Shown: positions 23,248-34,442 of the stretch, in pieces
Layout: each line of letters opens with the position of its first letter
Numbering within the stretch: position 1 is the first letter of the stretch
Assembly (NCBI GenBank): GCA_026008535.1
Contig: BRKX01000006.1
Location: forward strand, 33,096,664 to 33,160,663
Source: Perilla frutescens
Lineage: Eukaryota; Streptophyta; Magnoliopsida; Lamiales; Lamiaceae
DNA: 64,000 nt
Direction of reading: 5' to 3'
Position numbers and translations under genes: made by a program
Notes under the pieces: generated by a model
Told to the model about the DNA's origin: nothing
Database searches by the model: none
Seen by the model: the letters and a program-made list of their open reading frames with translations, nothing else

Positions 23248-24306
23248 CACCACTGCGGTGTTTAACGGTCGAAACACCACTCGGGTGGTCCGGATTGACC
23301 TCGGGGTTTTGTAGACTCAGTAGAAGGTGTAGAAGATGATGTGAGAGACGTACCTTTATTCGAAAAGGGTCATATAGGGGCTGAACTGTGATGTGATCAA
23401 TGGCGGCCTTCTCGAAGTTGTCTTTCCACAATCGATGCATAGTGCACCATCTCTTCTACATGGTGAAGTTCTTGAGCTCAACTTCACACACAATATCTGA
23501 ATTCATGCCTTCGATGTACCCAATGATAGTAGCATCGAGGGTCTCTTCTTTCCCAACGTGATTCAGAGTTGTTTCGAGCTCTTTGTGGTACTCTTCAATG
23601 GATCGCGTACCCTACTTGATTTTATTGATCTTTTTCTCGAGCTCTCTCTCATAATGTACTGGAATAAATCGTCCTCTCATGACATCCTTCATCTCACACC
23701 ACGTGTCGATGGGTGGATGGCGATCTCAACATCGCCAGTTCTGCTGGAACTCCCACCAGGTGGCTGCATAGCCTCTGAACTCCAACGAGGCTAACTGGAC
23801 CTTCTTTGGCTCTGGAAAATCATAGCACTCGAAGATCTTGTCTACTTTTCGTTCCCAATCCAAGTAAAGATCAGGATCATGTAGACCTTTGAACTTCAAG
23901 ATGCTCGTCTTAATTACTGAACAATCCGTCTGTGTTGCCATATCGGGGTGGGTCGGCACGGGCTGCATGCCTATTAGATGCACGTGGTCAGCCACATTCC
24001 TCTACGGAGGCTCATGCTCAGCTTTTGAGCTCTCATCTGCAATTGCCTTCATCTTCAGGCTCTTCTTTATGTACTACAGGATTTCTGCGCTGTGCAACAA
24101 CCCTGGATGGCTGAACTTGAGTGGAAAGTCGCTCAAACTGTGCCATCATACTGTCCATCTTATCGGACATGGCCTGCTACTGCTTCTGGAGGTGACTAGA
24201 GAATGCCTCAAAGTGGTATTTAGGATCCCACTATAGAGGTGTCTGAGACGATGATGGATCATCTGATGGTAAGTTGGGGGATGCGAGTGGATCGTCCTTC
24301 TTCATG
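23248..24306 (-). pseudogene. Ty3 gag of element X (broken)
   Basis: It starts MKKDDPLASPNLPSDDPSSS at 24306 and has a coiled-coil-like N-terminal part (MSDKMDSMMAQFERLSTQ). The gag core follows: KFKGLHDPDLYLDWERKVD, IFECYDFPEPKKVQLASLEF, YAATWWEFQ, RGRFIPVHYERELEKKINKI and QGTRSIEEYHKELETTL. This is the retrotransposon gag (capsid) domain that packages element RNA. Several stops and shifts break it. It ends at 23248 inside the region that would precede the zinc knuckle, so no knuckle or protease remains. Confidence 0.75.
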
Positions 24307-24455
24307 ATACCTGCAAAACGAACAAACGTAAAGAAAATAAGGACCTCATAGTACTCAATTTTCTCTCATTTTGTTGTGAATTCTTGATTTTCCCACTTGT
24401 GTATCACTCAAATATATGGATGCACAATGTGTGATAAAATCGTGTAGAAGAAGTG

Positions 24456-25433
24456 TGATACGTCCATGAGAAGCCTTGAAGAACTTAATCCAGAGCTGCA
24501 AATACGTGACCTATTTACACGACTTCGAGCAATACAATTGCAAGGATATTTCCAAGCATTTGTATGTAAGAAATTCGAAGATGAAAAAAGAGTTAAAAGA
24601 AGCCCGAAAATTGTTACTTTGTTAACAATTAAAGATTGGAGATCAAGGTTTGAAGAACCAACACAAGGCAGCTCGAGATTGGTGTCCGTTTTGAAGTTCG
24701 AAGTTCGAAGAAGCCAAAGAAGCTCAAGAAAGAGGTGATTGTGCAAAGTAGCCCCAAGGAAGAAATCTTCTTGAAACCGCAAACGAAACCGCATGCGTTT
24801 TTTAGCAGAATTTTCAGTTTCTGCTAGAAACTGTAAGCGAAACCGCATGCGTTTTGGAGCAGAATTTTCGGCCCTCCTAATTTAATTAAAGGGTTGAATT
24901 TTATTTAGAATATAGTATTAATTTATTTAATTTAGACTATAGTTGGATCATATTTTTATTTAATTATTGATCTAATTTTCATCCATTATTAAGTAGGTTT
25001 GACTAGAATTATATTTAAGGCAATTTCCTACCTTGAATAGAATTCTAATTTAGGGAACTTCCTAGTATAGTTAGAGATCCCTTTTGGATCAATTTTTAGG
25101 CCTTTTTTGATACATATTTTCGTTCCCCTTGTCCTATAAATAGGGGAACCATGTCACATTGTTATTTTAGACATTATTGAAGTTATTTTGCTTTTGCATC
25201 CAATTGTGTCTCAAATTTTATATTCTTTTGATTGTTTTCCATATCATTCTTAGAATTAGCACATCTAAGTCTTATTCAAGGGTATTGTTTAATCCACTTG
25301 AGAGATTAACCGGTATTCATTAATCGAAGATCAACTTAGAGATTTCAACCTTGGATACGTTCGAGAGTCAAGGAGGCTATCGAGCACAATTCACAATGAC
25401 GTATCCATCTTCCGTAGGCCATACTCGATGACC
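24456..25433 (+). mobile_element. Left, inverted and truncated LTR of Y
   Basis: 978 bp in plus orientation, homologous to the reverse complement of about 28026-29047. Homology ends at ctcgatgacc (25433), where minus-strand internal sequence of Y begins. It carries the LTR-borne pol tail (FTRLRAIQLQGYFQAF). The last ~360 bases of a complete LTR, including the U5 end, are missing. Confidence 0.8.
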
Positions 25434-26800
25434 ATCGAATTCAAGTCTCCAAGATCAAAGACGAATGCAAACTGACCATCGAACTCTTTTTGAACAAACT
25501 GCATAAAACACATCTTTAAGATCTTGAACGAGAACATCCAGTTGGTGTCGGGTGGTCGAAGCTTTGCCACCATAGAACGCTTTGATATAGCATTCACAAA
25601 CAAGTCTGGTGGTACTTTAACTTCCATTGGAACGTCTTTTACAATATGTAGAATAAAGACAGCACCAGAAAATGGTAGACAAAAAATGTTAGAATTTAAC
25701 AGCTCTTTCGGGCTCGTTTGCTCAAGTTCTTTATCAATTAAGGCTCTATTGATGCAAATCTCCTTTTCTTCAAAATACGGTTGTATTTCCTCCAACTTTT
25801 CAATTACTTCAACTTCCTCAACTGCAACATTGATCTCCATTTCTTCTTCTTTTTCCCTCAAAGGTTGATCCGACTCTTCTAGATCAAGCTTTTCAACAAC
25901 CTTCTCTTCTTCTTCAACATTCTCACAAGTTGCAACATCGATCAATTCTTCAATAGGTGCATCAACTGAAATTGTTACCTCAAAAGTAGAATCTTCTTTG
26001 ATGGCAACGATCTCAGATGGTAACTCAACGTTGATTTCCACTTCTTCTTTCTTGACTTCAACTGGCTTTTCCACGGGTTTAGCATCGGTTGGGGGCTGCA
26101 TTGATGGTGTAGGCCATATAGGTGGTGTAGCAATAGGTGGTCGAACAATTGGTATAGGCCGAGCATATACGGGTGTTGTAGGCTTGGGCCTATAGCTGGA
26201 CTGTGCTGCAGCACGTCCCTAACGTCTCTCAACTTGTTTAGCATAGCGCACCATGTCTTTTATCTCCTCATAGTGATATACTGCAACCTTTTCTCGGATT
26301 GAACTTCGTAGAATAGCTAGAAATCTCTCCATTGTATCTTCTAGATACTCATCTACATCAGCTCATCTCATCGCTTCAATAATTTGGTTATAGTAATCAT
26401 CTACACTATGGCCTCCTTACCTAAGTTTATGTAACTTTTGCTCCAACTTCCATTGGTAGTGGTCTGGAATGAAGCGTTTCAATATCAAATCTTTCAACTC
26501 ACGCCATGTGTCGATAGGTGGAAGGTGATCTCGATGGCATCAGTTCTGTTGGAATCCCCACCATATTGTTGCATAGCCTTTAAACTCCAACGAAACTAAT
26601 TGCACCTTCTTTGGCTCGGGGAAGTAGTAGGACTCAAAAATCTTATCAACTCTACGTTCCCAATCTGGATCATGTAGACCTTCGAATTCAGAAATGATTG
26701 TCTTGCTAGACAACTTAGGGATATAGTCGTGCCTCATAGTACTTGAATAAGTAACAAGCGTGAAGAAATAAAGTACCTCACAATCCTCACTTTCTCTCAT
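25434..26800 (-). pseudogene. Ty3 gag and acidic extension of element Y
   Basis: On the minus strand: EFEGLHDPDWERRVDKIFES, FPEPKKVQLVSLEFKGYATI, then after stops KRFIPDHYQWKLEQKLHKLR and YLEDTMERFLAILRSSI (capsid core). A 236-codon open stretch (26101-25391) follows: a proline-rich start, a long glutamate/valine-rich segment (EVEVIEKLEEIQPYFEEKEI), and a conserved-looking block VPPDLFVNAISKRSMVAKLR. Its last residues are encoded by the inverted LTR, so the natural C-terminus is lost. No zinc knuckle, protease or polymerase is present. The block after the acidic segment is not one I can name. Confidence 0.65.
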
Positions 26801-27646
26801 TTGTTTCCACTCTTGCTTTTACCCCTCGTGTATCACTCAAGTATAAGTGGTGCAAGGTGTGTGTAAAATCGTGTATATGAGGTGGTGTATCGGTGTAGGA
26901 ACCGTGTGGGTGTATGGGTGTATGGTTCGGATGTTGTATATGGGTGTACGGGTGGTGTATGGAGTGAGGCAGCAAGTTTTCGAACCTCTTATGGGTTAGG
27001 AATGAAAATAATGAGTGAGGGAAGTGTATATGGAAGGTTTGGAAAGATTAGGATGGAAGAAATCAAGATAAGGAAAGAATTAGATGTATTTTTGAAGTCC
27101 CAAATAGATTAGGAGATCTAAAAATAAATCCGAAAGGATGGAAGGAAAGAATTAGAAAAGAAAATGAAATAAAAAGAATAGGAAGGAAATAAGGTGATTT
27201 GGATGTGTGTACCTCTAGTGTGACACAATCTAAATACCTTAATTAGACTAGACTCTAGATGGAAAGAACCAAAAATAAATTACTACTCAAAAGGAAACTA
27301 CCAAAATAAAATAGAACTTAGGAGGAAAGTTCCAAAAATAAAATAAGACTTAATAGGTAACTACCAACTATGGACTAGCACCAAAAGGAAGGTACCAAAA
27401 ATAAAATAGAACTCAAAAGGTAAATCAAAAATTGAATTTTCTTTTTTTTTCTGATCGGATTTTTTTTTATATCCGATTTTTTTTGCACTCTTTTTTTTTA
27501 ATCTGTCTTTCTTCTCTCTTTTTTTTACCGTAAGTTTTTTTTTTGGCAATGAACAGCTAGTCTATTACAACTCAATAGACACGTCGATTGACACGTAATC
27601 AATAAATTGACACGTAGGATTGAACCACGACCAGCAGAGCTGACGT
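26801..27646 (-). other. Leader of element Y
   Basis: Untranslated sequence between primer site and gag. It includes GTGTATGGGTGTA-rich text (about 26885-26965) and T-rich runs (27430-27545). Similar poly-T/A leaders follow the primer sites of X (29570-29690) and Z (38507-38625). Confidence 0.55.
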
Positions 27647-27659
27647 GGCTCTGATGCCA
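27647..27659 (-). other. Primer-binding site of Y
   Basis: The minus strand reads TGGCATCAGAGCC, one base from the usual TGGTATCAGAGCC complement of initiator Met tRNA, five bases after the LTR end. Confidence 0.8.
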
Positions 27660-27664
27660 AAATA

Positions 27665-29047
27665 TGATACGACCCGGACAATTAAGCTAGGACGAATCTA
27701 GAGAACGTAGCGGAAGACTTTAGGATACGAAACACGTTAGCTAAAGAAGGGAAACAATCTGACTCGATAAACAATGAAAATACGGAAAATCTAGACAATT
27801 AAAATACCTAAACTATGACACGACTATGAAACACAAAACCGAATACCAAGGGTGAAATGGACGATGGTATAAGGTTGATGGAAGGGTAGGAATTGTGTAT
27901 GGGTTTTGGGTGAAGAAGGGCTTGGAGTAGATAGGATATGTTGTGATTAGAACAAACTTATGTGTAGGGTGGGCTTGGCGAAGAACTCGTACTTGATGGC
28001 TTGAACAAGGTGGCAGACGACGTTGGTTTGATGAAGGTCGTCGAGTATGGCCTACGGAAGATGGATACGTCATTGTGAATCACAACCCGATAGCCTCCTT
28101 GAATCTCGAACGTATCCAAGGTTGAAATCTCTAAGTTGATCTTCGATTAGTGAATACCGGTTAATCCCTCAAGTGGATTAAGCAATACCCTTGAGTAAGA
28201 CTTAGATGTGCTAATTCTAAGAATGATAATTTTCTTGATGGAAAACAATCAAAAGAATATAAAATTTGAGACACAATTGGATGCAAAAGCAAAATAACTT
28301 CAATAATGTCTAAAATAAAAATGTGACATGGTTCCCATATTTATAAGACAAGGGGAACGAAAATATGCATCAAAAAAAGGCCTAAAAATTGATCCAAAAG
28401 GGATCTCTAACTATACTAGGAAGTTCCCAAAACTAGAATTCTATTCAAGGTAGGAAATTGGGGAACGAAAATATGTATCAAAAAAGGCCTAAAAATTGAT
28501 CCAAAAGGGATCTCTAACTATACTAGGAAGTTCCCGAAACTAGAATTCTATTCAAGGTAGGAAATTGCCTAAAATATAATTCTAGTCAAACCTACTTAAT
28601 TATGGATGAAAATTACATCAATAATTAAATAAAAATCTGATCCAACTATAGTCTAAATTAAATAAATTAATACTATAGTCTAAATAAAATTCAACCCTTT
28701 AATTAAATTAAGAGGGCCGAAAATTCTGCTCCAAAACGTATACGGTTTCGCCTACAGTTTCTGGCAGAAGCTGAAAATTTTGCTACAAAACGCATGCAGT
28801 TTCACTTGCGGTTTCAAGCAGATTTCTCGAGCTGCCTTGTGTTGGTTCTTCAAACCTTGATCTCCAATCTTTAATTGTTAACAAAGTAACAATTTTGGGG
28901 CTGCTTTTAACTCCTTTTTCATCTTCAAACTTCTTACATACAAATGCTTGGAAATATCCTTGCAATTGTATTGCTCGAAGTCGTGTAAATAGGTCATGTA
29001 TTTGCAGCTCTGGATTAAGTTCTTCAAGGCTTCTCATGGACGTATCA
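27665..29047 (-). mobile_element. Complete 5' LTR of Y
   Basis: 1383 bp, minus orientation, from TGATACGTCC (29047) to GGGTCGTATCA (27665). It is homologous to the LTRs of X, Z and the solo LTR. It carries a 108 bp tandem duplication absent from the left LTR of Y. Confidence 0.85.
28353..28568 (-). repeat. 108 bp tandem duplication inside an LTR
   Basis: Two nearly identical units start gggaacgaaaatatg at 28353 and 28461. The corresponding stretch of the inverted partner LTR (about 25030-25150) has a single unit, so the duplication arose after, or outside, the copying that produced the two LTRs. Confidence 0.85.
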
Positions 29048-29773
29048 AAGTGTATGGCTCGTGCAAATAGAAGAAATTAGCTAGGTTGTCCTATTCGCGA
29101 TCTCCAACTAATTGATCAAGGTGTTAGGATGAACGACTATCTCGGAAAGGATGTAGTACGACTGCACGTATGGTGGTGTTGGATGTAAGTGTGTCGTGTA
29201 TATGAATGAGGGTGTATCATGTGTGTAGGATAGGTTGTGTAGGTGGTCGAGTATTAGTGGAAAAGGAAAGAAATTAGATGTATTTTTGAAGTCTCAAATA
29301 GAATAGGAGATCCAAAAATAAATCCAAGATGATGGAGGGTAGGAATCGAAAAGAAAACGGAATAAGAAGATAAAGAAAGAAATAGGTGATTCGGATATGT
29401 ATCACAAGTGTGACACAATCTAAATACCCTAATTAGACTAGCCTCTAAAAAGAAAGAACCAAAAATAAATTATAACTCAATAGAAACTACCAAATATAAC
29501 TACTACTAGAAGGAAAGTACCAAAAGTAAAAATTGAACTCAAAAGGAAAACAATGAATCAATAATCAAAATTTTTTTTGTCGGATCTTTTTTTGTACACT
29601 TTTTTTTAACTTATCGGTCTTTTTTTACCAAGAACTCTTTCTTTTTTTTTGTTCCGACTGTTTTTTTTAACTATATTTTTTTTTATGGACACTAGCTATT
29701 ACAACTCAACTGACACGTCACAAAGATAAATGACACATACGTAGGATTGAACCACGACCAGCTATGCTGACGT

Positions 29774-29786
29774 GGCTCTGATGCCA
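29774..29786 (-). other. Primer-binding site of X
   Basis: The minus strand reads TGGCATCAGAGCC, the same one-base variant as in element Y, a few bases after the LTR end at 29793. Confidence 0.8.
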
Positions 29787-29792
29787 ATTTTA

Positions 29793-31139
29793 TGATGTAA
29801 CCCGGACAAATATATGATACCAGATGCAGACGCACAGAAGACTTATAGGAATGAACACGTCAGCTATGAAGGATTCAATCCTAATCTAACGACTCAAATA
29901 AATTAATTAAACTGAAATAGACGACTAAATGACTTGAATAAACTATAGTGCTAATCTAAACTTAATTACGACACTTAGACTATGACGACACAAATAACAC
30001 AAATCCAAAACACAAATGGGCTGGGAAAAGAACGTGGGTTTATGGATGAAGATAAGGACGTGTAGGATGTGTTTAGGGGTGAAGAATGGCTGAGGTAGAT
30101 AGGGTATGTTAAGTTAAATGGACTTACGGATTACAGTTGTAGTTCATGGCATGAATAGCAACTATAGATGGAATCGGCTTGAATGGACTCGGATGTTGAT
30201 GGAACTCGATCTGAACCTTGAGGATTGTTGTTGAAGGTGTACGGTTGATGTAATATGGGTGTTTGTGTTGATGGACAATGGTAGATGTTATTGAAGTCGA
30301 ATGAGCAGTGACACGAAAGCAAACCTTATGGACATACGATCCGCGAAACGTTCTTCACTTGGAAAATCCTCAAGGGCAATCCAACCCTAGCACCACTCGA
30401 GCACTAGAATGAGATTTATGAATAAAACTTAAAGCTTACAAATTCTTTAAGAGTATTGTATTCGAACCACACAATAAGGTTTAAAGGGGGTGAGACAATA
30501 TTGAATGTAAATAGCTTAATTATCGAATAAAGTCTAAAATATTAATGTCACATGGATCCCTTATTTATAAAGTAAGGGATCAAAAATTCTAAGCTGTGGA
30601 CTGAAAATCATAGTCTAAAAGGAATTAAATCTGTACTAGAAAACTACCTAAACTAGAGTTCTATTCAAGGTAGAAAATTGCCTTAAATAAATCCTAGTCA
30701 ACCTATGACTAAAGTGACCGAAAATTACATCAAATTAAATAATAAAAATTGATTGACTATAGTCTAAATAAATAAATAAATACTATAGTCTAGATAAATA
30801 AAATCAACCCTTAATTAAATAATTAAAGATCAAATTCAGCTCCCATGCACGCATGCTTAACTCGGCGTGTTCTTCATACACATGCACACGTGCACTTCTT
30901 CTCTTCATGTTCTCATCTTCAACTCTTCAAGTTATATTTTTCATGGTGCGGTCATCATCTTCCATAGTTAATAAATTAACTATTTGGGGCTGTACTTGAA
31001 CTCGTCCTCTCCAACTTCAAACTTTCTTCAAATTAACACTTGCAAATGTCCTTGAAGTTGTTTGGCTCTCAAACGTGTAATTGGTTCTCTAAATTGCAGC
31101 TCCGGGTCTTGTTCTTCATTGCCTTGCATGGCTTCATCA
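29793..31139 (-). mobile_element. 5' LTR of element X
   Basis: 1347 bp, minus orientation, from TGATGAAGCCATGC (31139) to CGGGTTACATCA (29793). The start encodes the LTR-borne pol tail (EPITRLRAKQLQGHLQ). It directly abuts Copia RNase H coding sequence at 31140. Confidence 0.85.
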
Positions 31140-31561
31140 TCCGATGTAATCTTGACCACTGCCACTGTAACGCTCCAAAATTTAATTCGAGCCCAATTTA
31201 ATTTATTTAGGCCCAATTGTTATACAAGTTGTTTTATTTTAAAAATAGACAAGTATGGGCTTTCGAGCCACTTTGAACTCATCTATAAGAATATTTATTT
31301 ATTTTTAGCCCAATTATTATTTGAACAAGATACACGAATACATTAGACGATAGTTGTCGTCGAAACCCGATTTTGACCCAATTACTCGATCCATTCCAAA
31401 ATTTATGTTTGACCCATGTTATTCTTTCTAATTAAAGCCCATTCTTTTAAGCCCAATTTATTTTTTTAAAAGAGGCCCAAAAATATAGGCCCAATAGGAA
31501 AATTTATATATGTGTGTGTGAGTATATGTATATGTATACATATATATTATTACCCCATCCC

Positions 31562-31800
31562 CAAAAATGGAAAAAAAAAGTCAAAGAAAAGAAAAGAAAA
31601 AGGGGAAAAAGAAGAGCAGAAAGAGAGAGAAAGAAAAGGAGAGAAGAAAGAAAAGAAGGGGAGAAGGGCAGATCGAAACAGAGAGAAAGTGAGGAGAAAA
31701 GAAAGAGAAGAAAGAAGAGAGAAAGAAGGGAGAAAGAGAGAGAGTTATAGCCGAGAGTTGAGAGAGAGGAGGGGAACGAGAGAGATCGACGAAGGGGAAG
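31562..31800 (+). repeat. Polypurine (GAAA/GAGA) tract
   Basis: About 240 bases, almost all purines on the plus strand, with few interruptions. Open frames across it on both strands (K/R/E-rich or S/L/F-rich) are low-complexity artefacts. It may favour triplex structure; this is inference. Confidence 0.85.
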
Positions 31801-34309
31801 GAAAGGAAGGGGAGGCAGCCGGCCAGGAGGTCGCCGGACCTCCACCGGAGCCGGAGCAGCAGCAGCACGACGCCGGAGCACTGACGAGCAGCCATAGCTG
31901 CAGCCTTGAAGCTCGTCGCGGTCTGCTACTTTCGTCGACATCGTATGGGTCTATCTCTTACCCTTTTTTCTTGATTCTCGGATATGTTATACATTGATAT
32001 GTACTCTTCGTTCGATCTTTTGATGTCGTTGCCATCCGATGGCCGGAAACCGGTCAAAAACGCCGGAAAACAGATCTGTCACAATTTCCGGACAGTTTTG
32101 TTGCTCTCTATTAATTCGATTTTTTAGCCCTGTTATGGTCAAAATATGGGAATGTTTATTTGAGGAACATTTTTAGGTATGGGTCTTAGGGTTATGTAGA
32201 ACTTGGAATTTTATAATTTGGAGTTTTCGTTTGTGAGATACGATAAATTTACTAAAACTGTTACAGAGGGACCCGAATCTGCTTTGGGGCAGCTTACATA
32301 TGCAAATTTCAAATGAAAAACTGATTTTATCTAGCTACTTTTGATCGTCCAAACTCTGTTAAACTTGTAGGTTATCATCTTAGCTTCAATTTGAGACTTG
32401 AATCATATCATTTGGATTTTTGAGGACAAAGTTATGCTAATTTTACCAAAGCCCTCTCAATTTCGGAACAGATTTTGTATATTTAAATAATTCAATGTTT
32501 TCGACCCTTAAACAATGAAATTGGAGATGCTTATTTCACGAACAATTTTATAAATTTGTCTTGGGGTTTTGTTTAACTTGGAATTTCTTAATTTTCAGTT
32601 TTAGTTTGAAAGATATGATTTATTTACTGAAACCGCTACGTAGGGAGTGTAATTGGCAAAAAAAAAAAAAAAAAGTTATGGATTTATGTTTTGGTTCTTG
32701 AAAAATTCTATAAATGTTATAAATGGACCCGTTAAATGTGAAATTGAGGTTTTCAGTAGATTTCAAATATTTCTTGTCAACGATGGTGATTATTTGATGA
32801 GTTTGGAGCTCAAGTTTGATTTTGGAAGGATTTTGAAAATGATTTGTGTTTAATCGTGAGATTGTGTATTTCAAATCATATTTTATTTTATGTCTCTAGT
32901 TAGTTTTAATTTCAAGATGTTTCTTGGTGATATTGGTGGATTACATGTTTATATAATCAAGATGATTCATGGGTTTATAAAGAAATTTTTATAAATTATG
33001 AATGAATTACAGAAGTCTTGGTGTTATATACTTTCTTTTAAATGGTTAATCACTAATGGTATTTTAATGTTTTGAAAGGTGTTTGGGCTGTTTTAGAATT
33101 TAAGTAAAATAGACGGGTTTCCTTCTTAGAATTTATATAAGTTTGAATCAAATTGCAAAAATTTAAGATAAGGTTTTTATTTTTCCCAAATAATTCAAAA
33201 ATGAGGTTGTTATGGATCGACTTTAATCCGATCATTAGATCTAAAAATAAATTGTATCGTTAAATTCCTTTTATGTATCGAACCAAGTAGAAGTCTCAAA
33301 AGGCGTGCTCTGTGTCGAGGTCGTAGTCAAGAGTAGGGGAAAATCCCTTTAATTATGTTTTGGGCTCAGGGTTTCGATAGAGTTAATGAGTCATAATTGA
33401 CTTTGTAGGACGAGTTGAGCTCGAAGAATAAGAGGATCGGACCTTAAGTCGCTGCTCTACCCCAGGATTTAAAATGAGGTGGGTAATACTATACTTATCT
33501 ATGATTGAGATCTGAGCATGATAATGGAAGCTAGCATATTTGTGGCATGTTATGATATTATCTGTTGTGAGATTTAGACGATCATGATCACAGACTGTTA
33601 TTGAAATAGATATTATGCTATGAAAGCATTGGTTGGATATGCGATATCTTATAAGATAGATGTAGTATTTCTTATAATTTACGAGGCCATGTTATTAATT
33701 TAAGAACTCGAGCGCATGACCCCTTCCATATTCTATGGCATATGATCAGGATCCTAGTGTGACACTAAGATATGATCCTTATAAATAAATCTTATTCGAG
33801 ATGATAGACTTAGAACGAACATAGTACGATCAAAGTTTTAGCTACTATGGTTATAAGGTGGGTGATATCTATCTAATACGCGACTTATGTTTCAAAATAA
33901 TGTTATGCTTATGATGAAATATGTTTATGATAAGACATGCCTCAAAATACTTTTATGCTCAATGATATTTATTCAAAACGTGACTTGTGTTTCAAAAATG
34001 TATTCTATTTATGATAATATATACATTTATGATAAAGTACGCTTCAAAGTACTTTTATGGTTTTACGATTTATAGTCGACAGTGACTTATGTTCAAAAGC
34101 GTGATCTATTTATGATTACATATGTTTAAGTTTAAGCATGCTTCAAATTACTCTTATGGCTCAATGATTTCAAATTAAACGTGATTTTATGTTTCAAAAT
34201 CGCATTATGCTTACGAGGAAAATATGTTGTATAAAAGCATGCTTCAAAGTTCAAAATATTCTTTTTATAACTTATCGGAAGTTGCTAAACTCTATGGTTC
34301 CTGGTATGA

Positions 34310-34442
34310 GCACTTCGGTGCAGTATGAGCACTCCGGTGCGTTATGATATAGCACTTTGGTGCGGTATGAGCACTTCGGTGCGGTATGAGCACTCCGGTG
34401 CGGTATGATATAGCACTTCGGTGCGGTATGGCACAATTGTGC
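34310..34442 (+). repeat. Array of UNCG-tetraloop-type hairpins
   Basis: Six 12-base inverted repeats have stem GCAC/GTGC: GCACTTCGGTGC at 34310, 34371 and 34413; GCACTCCGGTGC at 34329 and 34390; GCACTTTGGTGC at 34352. A perfect palindrome GCACAATTGTGC follows at 34431-34442. The first three and next three form an exact 61 bp tandem repeat. Transcribed, five of the six loops are C(UNCG)G, the most stable RNA tetraloop class. Confidence 0.85.

Larger units (their letters stand above)
24456..29047 (-). mobile_element. Element Y: Ty3 element with inverted LTR ends
   Basis: This unit of about 4.6 kb is flanked by perfect 5 bp direct repeats aagtg (24451-24455 and 29048-29052). Its left end is TGATACGTCCATGAG, the U3 start of an LTR in plus orientation. 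Its right end is the reverse complement of the same U3 start. The right LTR (27665-29047) is complete and is followed, in minus direction, by a primer site and gag. The left LTR (24456-25433) is in the opposite orientation and lacks its U5 third. Removing the unit restores the leader of element X. A normal element would have both LTRs in the same orientation. Confidence 0.8.
23248..31139 (-). mobile_element. Ty3 element X, minus strand (3'-truncated, hosts element Y)
   Basis: In minus-strand order: 5' LTR (31139-29793), primer site (29786-29774), leader (29773 downwards), element Y inserted at 29047-24456, leader continuing at 24450, gag from 24306, and loss of the rest at 23248, where a chromovirus LTR of opposite strand abuts. 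The right flank is tccga (31140-31144) inside a Copia RNase H coding stretch. The left target duplication is lost with the 3' end. LTR ends are TGATG...CATCA, the same family as Z and the solo LTR at 9612. Confidence 0.75.

Noticed and set aside
31512..31997. 161-codon K/E/R-rich open frame, with S/L/F-rich frames opposite
   Set aside because: It lies in a polypurine tract inside a solo LTR; open frames on all readings are a composition effect.
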